From Bacteroidota bacterium (GTDB taxonomy: Bacteria > Bacteroidota > Bacteroidia > Flavobacteriales_F > PHOS-HE28), in NCBI GenBank assembly GCA_018267155.1, contig JAFDZE010000007.1, positions 1 through 44,185 on the forward strand: 44,185 bases of DNA. The letters are read 5' to 3'. The notes beneath the pieces were generated by a model. The model made no database searches. It saw only the letters and a list, made by a program, of their open reading frames with translations, and was not told the origin of the DNA. This document shows, piece after piece, positions 34,230 through 40,604 of this stretch. The position numbers and the translations under genes are program-made. Every line of letters starts with the position of its first letter. Positions within the stretch are counted from its first letter, which is position 1.

Positions 34230-34260
34230 TTTGCATGGATCGACCGATCGGCTACATTTG
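34230..34260 (+). promoter_or_regulatory. rpmH promoter, full Bacteroidota consensus
   Basis: TTTG (34230-34233) and TACATTTG (34253-34260) are 19 nt apart: both boxes match exactly. The leader would be about 58 nt. Confidence 0.8.
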
Positions 34261-34295
34261 CGGCCCTTTCGGGAAAAACTGACCTCAACACCCAC

Positions 34296-34313
34296 GTTCC
34301 AGCGTTCTGGAAC
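34296..34313 (+). promoter_or_regulatory. Hairpin in the rpmH leader
   Basis: GTTCCAG (34296-34302) and CTGGAAC (34307-34313) pair perfectly around CGTT, ending 9 nt before the rpmH start. It could affect translation initiation. Confidence 0.4.
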
Positions 34314-34322
34314 AGCAGCAGC

Positions 34323-34481
34323 ATGAAACGCACCTACCAGCCCAGCAAACGCAAGCGCGTCAACAAGCACGGATTCCGTAAGCGCATGGCGTCGGCAACC
34401 GGCCGTGCCGTGCTGGCGAGCCGCCGCAAACAAGGCCGCAAGAAGCTCACGGTGAGCGACGAGGGCATCGGGAAGAAGTAA
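34323..34481 (+). CDS. rpmH: 50S ribosomal protein L34
   Basis: 52 aa: [20 protein letters not shown] followed by [20 protein letters not shown] and a short acidic-basic tail, the L34 pattern with a typical Bacteroidota C-terminal extension ([11 protein letters not shown]). It is part of the large ribosomal subunit. It has its own strong promoter and a terminator at 34506-34531. Confidence 0.97.
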   Translation: MKRTYQPSKRKRVNKHGFRKRMASATGRAVLASRRKQGRKKLTVSDEGIGKK

Positions 34482-34505
34482 CCCGTTCTCAACACATCCG
34501 ATCAG

Positions 34506-34531
34506 AGGGCCTGCCATTCAGCAGGCCCTTT
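34506..34531 (+). terminator. rpmH terminator
   Basis: AGGGCCTGC (34506-34514) pairs perfectly with GCAGGCCCT (34521-34529) around CATTCA and is followed by TTT. It lies 24 nt after the rpmH stop. Confidence 0.8.
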
Positions 34532-34668
34532 GCCATTCCTGGCCGGGACCAACTGTGGCCGCAAAACGGGGATCAGGAAGCATAGAAGCATGTGCGCGGC
34601 CGCTTGTTCAGCATACTGTTCCCACGGCACCAAGCGGTGCCACAACAGACCTCATTCAAGATGTCCAA

Positions 34669-34737
34669 GAACTGTCACGCTGAGCCCGCCGACGGTTCGG
34701 CAAGCTCACCGCTTCGGCGGGCCCAGCGTGACAGTTC
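34669..34737. repeat. REP-like long palindrome
   Basis: Arms 34669-34692 and 34714-34737 pair at 23 of 24 positions (mismatch A34683/C34723) around a 21-nt centre. The outer arm contains CTGTCACGCTGAG and the mirror CAGCGTGACAG. Such elements resemble dispersed REP sequences. Confidence 0.65.
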
Positions 34738-34779
34738 AGCAGAATGCGCGGATGCGGACCGTGAAAGAGGCCCAACGAA

Positions 34780-34805
34780 AAAGCCCCCGGATAACCGGGG
34801 GCTTT
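34780..34805 (-). terminator. Terminator of the zinc-ribbon gene
   Basis: AAAGCCCCCGG (34780-34790) pairs perfectly with CCGGGGGCTTT (34795-34805) around ATAA. Five A's at 34778-34782 give a U-tract on the minus strand, 22 nt after the stop; it may also work on the plus strand. Confidence 0.85.
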
Positions 34806-34826
34806 CGCTATCTTTTGTGGGCAGGA

Positions 34827-35648
34827 TCAGTTGCCCTCCCCTTTCACACGCTCCACCACGTACTCATCCACGAGGATGCGGCCGCAATGCTCGCACACGA
34901 TGATCTTTTTATGGCTGCGGATGTCCAGCTGGCGCTGGGGCGGGATGGCGTTGAAGCAGCCGCCGCAGCTACCGCGCTCGAAGGGCACCACGGCCAGGCC
35001 GTTGCGGGCGTTGCCGCGGATCCGCCTGTACGCGCTCAACAGGCGCTCCTCAATGTGCTTGGCCGCAGCGTCGCTCTTCTTCTGCAGGTCCTTCTCCTCC
35101 TTCTCGGTCTCGCTGATGATGTCGTCCAGCTCCTTCTTCTTGAGGTCGAGGTCCTTCTTGCGCTCCTTGTACAGCTTGGTGCTCTCGTCCACCACGCTCT
35201 TCTTGCTGTCGATGGTGAACTTGCCCTCCTTGATGCGCTTCTCGGCGAGTTGGATCTCCAGGTTCTGGAACTCCACCTCCTTGCTCAGGCTATCGTACTC
35301 GCGGTTGTTGCGCACCTTGGCCTGCTGGCCTTCGTACTTCTTGATGGCCGCCTTGGCATCCTTGATGAAGTTGGTCTTGTCCGACACGGCCTGTTCGGCC
35401 TCCGCCAGTTCGTCCTCGAGTTTCTTCAGGCGGGTCTCCAGGCCGGTCACCTCATCCTCCAGGTCCTGCACCTCCAACGGCAGTTCACCGCGCTGGGTAC
35501 GGATGCGGTCCGTTTGCGAATCGATGCTCTGCAAGCGGTAGAGTTCAACGAGTTTCTCCGCGATCGTGATCTCCGCCTTGGTGGCGGGATTCGCCGTTTT
35601 CGGGGATTTCTCCTCCTTCACCGGGCTCTTGGTCTCGGTCTTGGCCAT
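34827..35648 (-). CDS. C4-type zinc-ribbon coiled-coil protein (DUF164/CT398-like)
   Basis: 273 aa. A Lys/Pro-rich start (about 1-25) precedes a long antiparallel coiled coil (about 30-215, strongly Lys/Glu-rich). A C-terminal zinc ribbon follows with CGGC and CEHCG about 25 residues apart. The family is conserved in many bacteria; the Chlamydia member CT398 binds sigma-54 and secretion parts, but the general role is unknown. In Bacteroidota it often follows nif3, as here (47 nt). Confidence 0.88.
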   Translation of the reverse strand: MAKTETKSPVKEEKSPKTANPATKAEITIAEKLVELYRLQSIDSQTDRIRTQRGELPLEVQDLEDEVTGLETRLKKLEDELAEAEQAVSDKTNFIKDAKAAIKKYEGQQAKVRNNREYDSLSKEVEFQNLEIQLAEKRIKEGKFTIDSKKSVVDESTKLYKERKKDLDLKKKELDDIISETEKEEKDLQKKSDAAAKHIEERLLSAYRRIRGNARNGLAVVPFERGSCGGCFNAIPPQRQLDIRSHKKIIVCEHCGRILVDEYVVERVKGEGN

Positions 35649-35695
35649 GCTAACGCGCTTTGGGGTGTTGGGACCGTCCTTCCGCGCTGCACGAT

Positions 35696-36790
35696 TCAGC
35701 GCACATGCACGGGGTTGGAAACGGTTTCCGTCAAATGGGCTGCGAATGTAGGCAGTTTGTCGCGTAGTTGACGTTGGAGCAGGTGCATGGTGAACTGTTC
35801 GCTTTCATAGTGCCCAATGTCGGCCACAACCAACTGGCCCTCAGCGCCGAAGAACTCGTGGTACTTCACGTCGGCGGTCACGAACACGTCGGCACCGGCG
35901 GCCCGGGCGCGGCCGATAAGGAAAGCGCCGGAGCCACCGCAGACCGCCACCTGCTCCACTGGCCGTCCGCGCAGGGCGGTGTGCTTGAGCGCCGGCACTC
36001 CGAAGGCCTCCTTCACCCGATCCAGGAAGGCCTCCTCGTCCATGGGTTCGGACAAGCGACCGATGGCCCCTGAACCGACACCCGGATGCGTGTTCGCCAG
36101 CGGGTAGATGTCGTAGGCCACCTCCTCGTACGGGTGGGCACGGAGCATGGCGGCCAGCACCGTCCGTTCCAACGGAGCATGGAAGACCGTCTCGATGCGT
36201 GTTTCGGGCCCGGTATGTCGCTCGCCCTTGGTGCCCACGAAGGCGTTGGTGCCCTCGCCGCCACGGAAAGTGCCTTCGCCCGTCAAGTTATAGCTGCACT
36301 CGTCGTACGCCCCGATGCGGCCCGCACCCGCACCGAAAAGGGCGCTGCGCACAGCCTCGGCATGGGCATGTGGAACAAAGACCACCAGCTTGCGCAACTG
36401 GTGCGGCTTGGGATCGAGCACCCGCAGGTCCTGTAGGCCGAGGCGCGCGGCGATCTCCGCGTTCACCCCGGAGATCACATTGTCCAGGTTGGTGTGGATG
36501 GCGTAGATGGCCACATTGTGCCGGATCGCCGCGAGCAGGGTGCGCTCCACGCCCGTGCGCCCCGTCAGGCTTTTGATACCCCGGAAGATGACGGGATGGT
36601 GGGCGATCACCAGGTCGCAGCCCCGGCGCACAGCTTCAGCCACCACCTCCTCGGTGCAATCCAGCGCGATGAGGGCGGCCCTCACCTCCTGATCCGGGGT
36701 GCCGACCTGCAGGCCGCTGTTGTCGTAGTCCTCCTGCAGGGCAGGTGGGGCCCAGGATTCGAGGAGGGTGGTGATGTCGCTGATCTTCAT
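35696..36790 (-). CDS. Nif3-like dinuclear metal-centre protein
   Basis: 364 aa from ATG 36790, which overlaps the HicA stop; the upstream extension of the frame is not needed. Family motifs: DYDNSGLQVG (about 21-30), ALDCTEEVVAEAVRRGCDLV, IAHHPVIFRGIKSL (about 61-74, metal His pair) and near the end VADIGHYESEQFTMHLL (about 322-338, His and Glu ligands). The length includes the PII-like inserted domain typical of bacterial members. It forms hexamers; proposed roles include GTP cyclohydrolase-like hydrolysis, none certain. Confidence 0.93.
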   Translation of the reverse strand: MKISDITTLLESWAPPALQEDYDNSGLQVGTPDQEVRAALIALDCTEEVVAEAVRRGCDLVIAHHPVIFRGIKSLTGRTGVERTLLAAIRHNVAIYAIHTNLDNVISGVNAEIAARLGLQDLRVLDPKPHQLRKLVVFVPHAHAEAVRSALFGAGAGRIGAYDECSYNLTGEGTFRGGEGTNAFVGTKGERHTGPETRIETVFHAPLERTVLAAMLRAHPYEEVAYDIYPLANTHPGVGSGAIGRLSEPMDEEAFLDRVKEAFGVPALKHTALRGRPVEQVAVCGGSGAFLIGRARAAGADVFVTADVKYHEFFGAEGQLVVADIGHYESEQFTMHLLQRQLRDKLPTFAAHLTETVSNPVHVR

Positions 36791-36984
36791 GGCTCCGCGA
36801 TCGTGTCCAATACCTGCCGGGCGATCTTCGGGTGAAGGGCGCGGCCAACATGCCACGGCAGCACCATGCGTTCATTCCCCCGCATGTAGATCCGGTGCCC
36901 ACCGGCGGTGCGCACCCAAGCGAACCCCGCCTTCTTCAACAGGCGTTCGGCATCCTTGGCGGTAAGTACCGGCTGCTTAGCCAA
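36787..36984 (-). CDS. hicA: HicA-type mRNA interferase toxin
   Basis: 65 aa. The dsRBD-like fold is shown by TAKDAERLLKKAGFAWVRTA and GGHRIYMRGNERMVLPWHVG, with the catalytic His in GGHRIYM. By family it cleaves mRNA and is blocked by HicB. The gene lies downstream of hicB (8-nt overlap) and overlaps nif3 (ATGA), which ties a housekeeping-type gene to the TA operon. Confidence 0.92.
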   Translation of the reverse strand: MAKQPVLTAKDAERLLKKAGFAWVRTAGGHRIYMRGNERMVLPWHVGRALHPKIARQVLDTIAEP

Positions 36985-37201
36985 GGCTCACAGGCATCGA
37001 GGTGGTATACACGCGCTTCTTGGTCAACCGCTTCAATTCAGCGGGTCGCAACGTGCCCATGTACAGGTCCACGGCCTCCTTGATGTTCTTCATCACCTCA
37101 TCCAGCGAGTCTCCCTGTGTATGGCAGCCCGGCAATTCCGGAACGAAGGCATAATAGCCCTCCTTGTCGTGCTCGATGATGACCTGCAGGGTATGTTCCA
37201 T
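36977..37201 (-). CDS. hicB: HicB-type antitoxin
   Basis: 74 aa from ATG 37201; an upstream extension runs into the divergent gene's region and is unlikely. MEHTLQVIIEHDKEGYYAFV and PELPGCHTQGDSLDEVMKNI followed by KEAVDLYM are the partial RNase H-like HicB fold. The C-terminus lacks an obvious separate DNA-binding domain. It comes first in the pair, the reverse of the more common hicA-hicB order. A TACCTTTG box lies 9 nt before the start. Confidence 0.92.
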   Translation of the reverse strand: MEHTLQVIIEHDKEGYYAFVPELPGCHTQGDSLDEVMKNIKEAVDLYMGTLRPAELKRLTKKRVYTTSMPVSLG

Positions 37202-37210
37202 GGCGATGGT

Positions 37211-37218
37211 CAAAGGTA
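37211..37218 (-). promoter_or_regulatory. -7 box of the hicB-hicA-nif3 operon
   Basis: Minus-strand TACCTTTG is an exact TAnnTTTG match ending 9 nt before the hicB ATG, giving a leader of about 5 nt. No -33 TTTG is visible. Confidence 0.5.
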
Positions 37219-37259
37219 CTTCAGGATGCCTATACCCCGCTTCTCCCGATCTTCGGCGC

Positions 37260-37775
37260 ATGCGGCTTGTGTGGCTTGGGGGAATGGCGCTCTTGTTCGC
37301 AGGTCCGGTGCTGGCTCAACGCACGGATCTCCGCCTCCGTGTGAGCGTGCGTTGTTGGGAGAAGGACGACGACTCCACGCGCTTCGCCGTTAGCGCCGTG
37401 GACACCGTGCCCGGCAGTACGCCCATTTCCACGGACTGCTCGGTGAAGGGCAAGTGCAAGCTCACCCTGCCGCTGGATCACGTGTACCGTGTGGAAATGA
37501 ACGCCCCCGGCCATGTGCCCCAGCACGTGATCCTGGACCTGAACGGGCCGGGGATCCGCCAGCGCAAGTGGGGCTACGATACCCGCATATCCGTAGAACT
37601 GATGCCGCGCATCGACTCCGTGGATTACAGCATCTGCGAGCGGCCGATCGGCAAAGCGCACTTCAACAAGCGGGAGAACCAGTTCGTATGGGATGAGCGG
37701 TACACGCACGAATTGGAACCGTACTACGAGACGATGGAGAACCGGTACAGGGAGGTGCGGGGACGGGAGCGGTAG
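37260..37775 (+). CDS. Secreted protein of unknown family
   Basis: 171 aa from ATG 37260; earlier in-frame ATGs fall in the hicB region on the other strand. A signal peptide (MRLVWLGGMALLFAGPVLA) is cut before QRTDLRL. The mature part holds a Cys pair in STDCSVKGKCKLTLPLDH and a PEGA/DUF-like beta pattern (YRVEMNAPGHVPQHVILDLN). The C-terminus is charged (YETMENRYREVRGRER). A gATCTTCG box lies 4 nt before the start. Function unknown; the periplasm is likely. Confidence 0.65.
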   Translation: MRLVWLGGMALLFAGPVLAQRTDLRLRVSVRCWEKDDDSTRFAVSAVDTVPGSTPISTDCSVKGKCKLTLPLDHVYRVEMNAPGHVPQHVILDLNGPGIRQRKWGYDTRISVELMPRIDSVDYSICERPIGKAHFNKRENQFVWDERYTHELEPYYETMENRYREVRGRER

Positions 37776-37783
37776 GCGCAGCT

Positions 37784-37791
37784 TATCTTCG
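37784..37791 (+). promoter_or_regulatory. -7 box abutting the vapB start codon
   Basis: TATCTTCG ends 4 nt before ATG 37796. It is identical to the box before the ParE-type antitoxin. Transcription would start at the ATG. Confidence 0.45.
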
Positions 37792-37795
37792 TGGC

Positions 37796-38020
37796 ATGAG
37801 CACGCATGACCAGTACATCCAACTGTCCTCTCTTCCGGAGGATGTGCGACGCCAAGTATTGGACTTCATCGATTTCCTGATGCGCCGACCGGACCGCACC
37901 CGGAAGGAACCGGCGGAACAGTACAGCAAGAAGCCCATCTCCGGGCTACTGAAGGGAAAGATCCGCATCGCCGATGACTTTGACGCGCCACTCGACGACT
38001 TCAAGGAGTACATGGAATGA
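37796..38020 (+). CDS. vapB: VapB-type antitoxin (DUF2281)
   Basis: 74 aa. YIQLSSLPEDVRRQVLDFID followed by FLMRR and the tail KPISGLLKGKIRIADDFDAP plus LDDFKEYME are the DUF2281 pattern (usually FxGCxKGxIxMxxDFDxPLxDFxxY). It should bind the VapC toxin through its C-terminus. Its stop overlaps the vapC start (ATGA). Since vapC carries a stop codon, this antitoxin may now have no partner. Confidence 0.85.
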   Translation: MSTHDQYIQLSSLPEDVRRQVLDFIDFLMRRPDRTRKEPAEQYSKKPISGLLKGKIRIADDFDAPLDDFKEYME

Positions 38021-38403
38021 GGATCCTGCTCGACACCCACGCGCTCCTGTGGTTCCATTCCCAGGACTCCCGGTTGGGCACACGGACAAGGATCATGCTC
38101 GAATCGGGTGAGCACACATGCTGGTAGAGCATCGTTTCGCTGTGGGAGATCGCCATCAAGCACGCGCTCGGCAAACTCGAACTGCTCGATGGCCTGGAGG
38201 CTTCTTTCTGGGCCATGGAACGGTCGAACCTGCGGCTTCTTGAACTGGAGCAAGGTCATGTTCTACACCTCGCTGGCCTCCCCCTTCACCACCGCGACCC
38301 CTTCGACCGCATGCTCATCGCCCAAGCGAAACACGAGGGCATGAGCATCCTCACGGTGGATCCGGCGTTCAACGCGTACGGAGTACCGCTGCTGAGCGCG
38401 TAG
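38017..38403 (+). pseudogene. vapC: VapC PIN-domain toxin with an internal amber codon
   Basis: The frame from ATG 38017 reads as a full-length VapC of 128 codons but for TAG at 38125-38127 (codon 37). Before it is MRILLDTHALLWFHSQDSRL (PIN Asp6). After it come SLWEIAIKHALGKLELLD, HHRDPFDRMLIAQAKHEG (Asp in motif 3) and LTVDPAFNAYGVPLLS. No other lesion is present, so the mutation is recent or a reading error. The stop sits where the family has its short link before SLWEIAIK. The truncated N-terminal 36 residues cannot be active. Readthrough is possible but unsupported. Confidence 0.85.
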
Positions 38404-38758
38404 GGTTTTCGCACTGTCGGCAGCAAGAGCGGACCATGAGAACCAGTTGGACGGGGATGAGCTCCTTTATTGTGATGTGCTCCACAATATGTCGCAAGTG
38501 TTCACGCCCAAGACAGGATCCAACGCTCCGGCGCGACCACTTGTGACCCGTACTTGCCGGACGGGGATCATAGCGCTTTGAGACCGCGCCAGGCATTCAT
38601 AGGGCTCATTCAGACAGTCGCAAGTGGCCCGCGCGTTGTTCCGCCGTTAGGGGAAGGCGCGCTGAATGCTGGACAGCGGACCGGCCTTGTACATACCGCG
38701 GCCGGACTGGTGTCCGGCGTACCCACTATTGCCACCCACCCGCATCTTTGAGCGCCCG
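38404..38758. other. 355-nt stretch without a gene
   Basis: No reading frame here looks coding. It has lower GC than its surroundings in parts, a 7-bp hairpin (TATTGTG/CACAATA, 38469-38490), and repeated words GGACGGGGAT (38449, 38559) and GTCGCAAGTG (38492, 38617). It may be decayed mobile or TA-linked DNA. CATCTTTG at 38743-38750 is a one-mismatch -7 box, 8 nt before lpxK. Confidence 0.45.
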
Positions 38759-39820
38759 ATGTCCGCATTGCGCCTGCTGCTTATCCCCTTCGCCTGGCTA
38801 TACGGCCTGGGGCTGCGCACGCGGCATCTGCTGTACGACCAGGGATGGCTCCGGAGCACGCGGCCCGCGCTGCCCACCGTCGTTTTCGGTAACATCGCCC
38901 TGGGCGGCACGGGCAAAACGCCGCATGTGGAACTGGCCCTGCGCACCTTGGTGGAGCACGGCCCATTGGCCACCCTGAGCCGGGGTTACGGGCGGAGTGG
39001 AACGGCGTTCCATGAGGTGCAGCGCGAGGATGACGCGGCGATCGCCGGTGATGAACCGCTCATGCTGAAGCGCAAGTTCAGCGGTGCTCGTGTGTTCGTA
39101 TGCGCCGACCGCGTGGCGGGCATCGAACGGATCCACAAGGACGCACCCGAGGTGAAGGCGGTGTTGTTGGATGATGCCTTCCAGCACCGTCGGCTGAACG
39201 CCGGTTTGAACATCGTGCTAACGACTTGGAAGAAACCGTGGTACAAGGACCACCTTCTTCCTGCGGGTGATCTGCGCGACCTGCCGTCGCGTGCGCGAAA
39301 GGCCGATGCGGTGGTGGTGACCAAGTGCCCGCGTACACCCACGGTCGACGAGCAGGAGCGCTGGCGGCGACACCTGGGCTTGCACCGCGAACAGCCACTC
39401 TTCTTCAGCGGGCTGCGGTACGCCGCGCCTCGCTCGTTGCATGATCCCTCGGCCACGGTGAGGACCGGTGCGGGAACCGCTGCCCTGCTCGTTACCGGTA
39501 TCGCCGACCCGGCACCGTTGCTCGCGCATGCGAGAGACCTGTTCACCCAAGTGGAGCACATGGCCTTTCCCGATCACCATGGCTTCACCGCTGGGGATCA
39601 ACGACGGATCGCTACACGCTTCGCTACCTTCGCGCGCCTTGAAAAAACCATGATCGTCACCGAAAAGGATGCGGCCCGCCTGGGCACCGCGCTCCTCTCC
39701 GGGCCGTTGGAAGACCTCCCCATCGCCACCATCGGCATCGAGGCCGTGATCCTGAACGAACCCCACGCATTCGCCGCACTGTTACGATCCCATGTTGCAA
39801 CGCATCCAGCGCATAGCTGA
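38759..39820 (+). CDS. lpxK: Tetraacyldisaccharide 4'-kinase
   Basis: 353 aa from ATG 38759, where the family N-terminus (LLLIPFAWLYGLGLRTRHLL) begins. Walker A is in VVFGNIALGGTGKTPHVELA (about 42-61), with LSRGYGR (about 73-79), and VKAVLLDDAFQHRRLNAGLN (about 125-144). It phosphorylates lipid A precursor at the 4' position on the inner membrane, so the organism makes lipid A. The last 29 nt overlap the purine nucleoside phosphorylase gene. Confidence 0.95.
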   Translation: MSALRLLLIPFAWLYGLGLRTRHLLYDQGWLRSTRPALPTVVFGNIALGGTGKTPHVELALRTLVEHGPLATLSRGYGRSGTAFHEVQREDDAAIAGDEPLMLKRKFSGARVFVCADRVAGIERIHKDAPEVKAVLLDDAFQHRRLNAGLNIVLTTWKKPWYKDHLLPAGDLRDLPSRARKADAVVVTKCPRTPTVDEQERWRRHLGLHREQPLFFSGLRYAAPRSLHDPSATVRTGAGTAALLVTGIADPAPLLAHARDLFTQVEHMAFPDHHGFTAGDQRRIATRFATFARLEKTMIVTEKDAARLGTALLSGPLEDLPIATIGIEAVILNEPHAFAALLRSHVATHPAHS

Positions 39821-40604
39821 CCACCTGAAGGACATCACCGGCGGCTTCACACCGGAAACCGGCATCATTCTCGGCACCGGGCTCAGCGGACTGGGCCGGG
39901 AGATCGAGGTGGAGCACAGCATCGCCTACGCGAGCATACCCGAGTTCCCCGTGAGCACCGTACAGGGGCACCCCGGCAAACTGCTCTTCGGCAAGCTGGG
40001 CGGCAAGCCCGTGGTGGCCATGCAGGGCCGCTTCCACTACTATGAGGGCTGGACGATGCCCGAAGTGGTGCTACCCGTGCGGGTCTTCAAGTTCCTCGGG
40101 ATCAAAAGGCTCTTTGTCAGCAACGCCTGCGGTGGAGTGAACCCCGGATTCGACACGGGCGATCTGATGATCCTGGACGACCACATCTGCCTCTTCCCCA
40201 ACCCGCTCATCGGCCGCAACATCGATGATCTGGGACCGCGCTTCCCCGACATGAGCGAGCCGTACGATCATGCGCTCATCGCCAAGGCGAAGGACATCGC
40301 CGCAAAGCACGGTATCAACGTGCGGCAGGGCACCTACGTCGGCCTCACGGGTCCCACATTGGAAACCCCGGCCGAGTACCGGTACGTGCGAAACATCGGG
40401 GGCGATGCGGTGGGCATGAGCACCGTGCCCGAAGTGATCGCCGCTCGGCACATGGGACTGCCCTGCTTCGCCATGAGTGTGATCACCGACATGGGCGTGG
40501 AAGGTCGCATCGAGAAGACCACCCACGAGATGGTGCAGCGCGTGGCCGAAAAGGCCGAGCCCAGCCTCACCACGATCATGAAGGAACTGGTGGCCGCATG
40601 CTGA
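39792..40604 (+). CDS. Purine nucleoside phosphorylase
   Basis: 270 aa. GIILGTGLSGLGREIE (about 25-40), the phosphate-site QGRFHYYEGW (about 78-87), LFVSNACGGVNPGFDTGDLM (about 107-126), and PTLETPAEYRYVRNIGGDAVGMST (split) are the trimeric PNP family (PunA/DeoD II). It splits inosine and guanosine with phosphate. It overlaps lpxK by 29 nt and the next secreted-protein gene by up to 7 nt, so all three may be coupled. Confidence 0.95.
   Translation: MLQRIQRIADHLKDITGGFTPETGIILGTGLSGLGREIEVEHSIAYASIPEFPVSTVQGHPGKLLFGKLGGKPVVAMQGRFHYYEGWTMPEVVLPVRVFKFLGIKRLFVSNACGGVNPGFDTGDLMILDDHICLFPNPLIGRNIDDLGPRFPDMSEPYDHALIAKAKDIAAKHGINVRQGTYVGLTGPTLETPAEYRYVRNIGGDAVGMSTVPEVIAARHMGLPCFAMSVITDMGVEGRIEKTTHEMVQRVAEKAEPSLTTIMKELVAAC

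Larger units (their letters stand above)
34532..34826. other. Gene-free stretch with a REP-like palindrome and a terminator
   Basis: These 295 nt between rpmH and the zinc-ribbon gene hold no credible coding sequence. They contain the long palindrome 34669-34737 and the terminator 34780-34805; the rest shows nothing I can name. Confidence 0.6.

Noticed and set aside
38369-38596. Short minus-strand open frame in the gene-free stretch after vapC
   Set aside because: 75 codons with no recognisable motif, overlapping the vapC end; not supportable as a gene.
38449-38626. Possible tandem duplication (GGACGGGGAT and GTCGCAAGTG each twice)
   Set aside because: Only the 10-nt words match; distances differ (43 and 58 nt) and the sequence between does not align.
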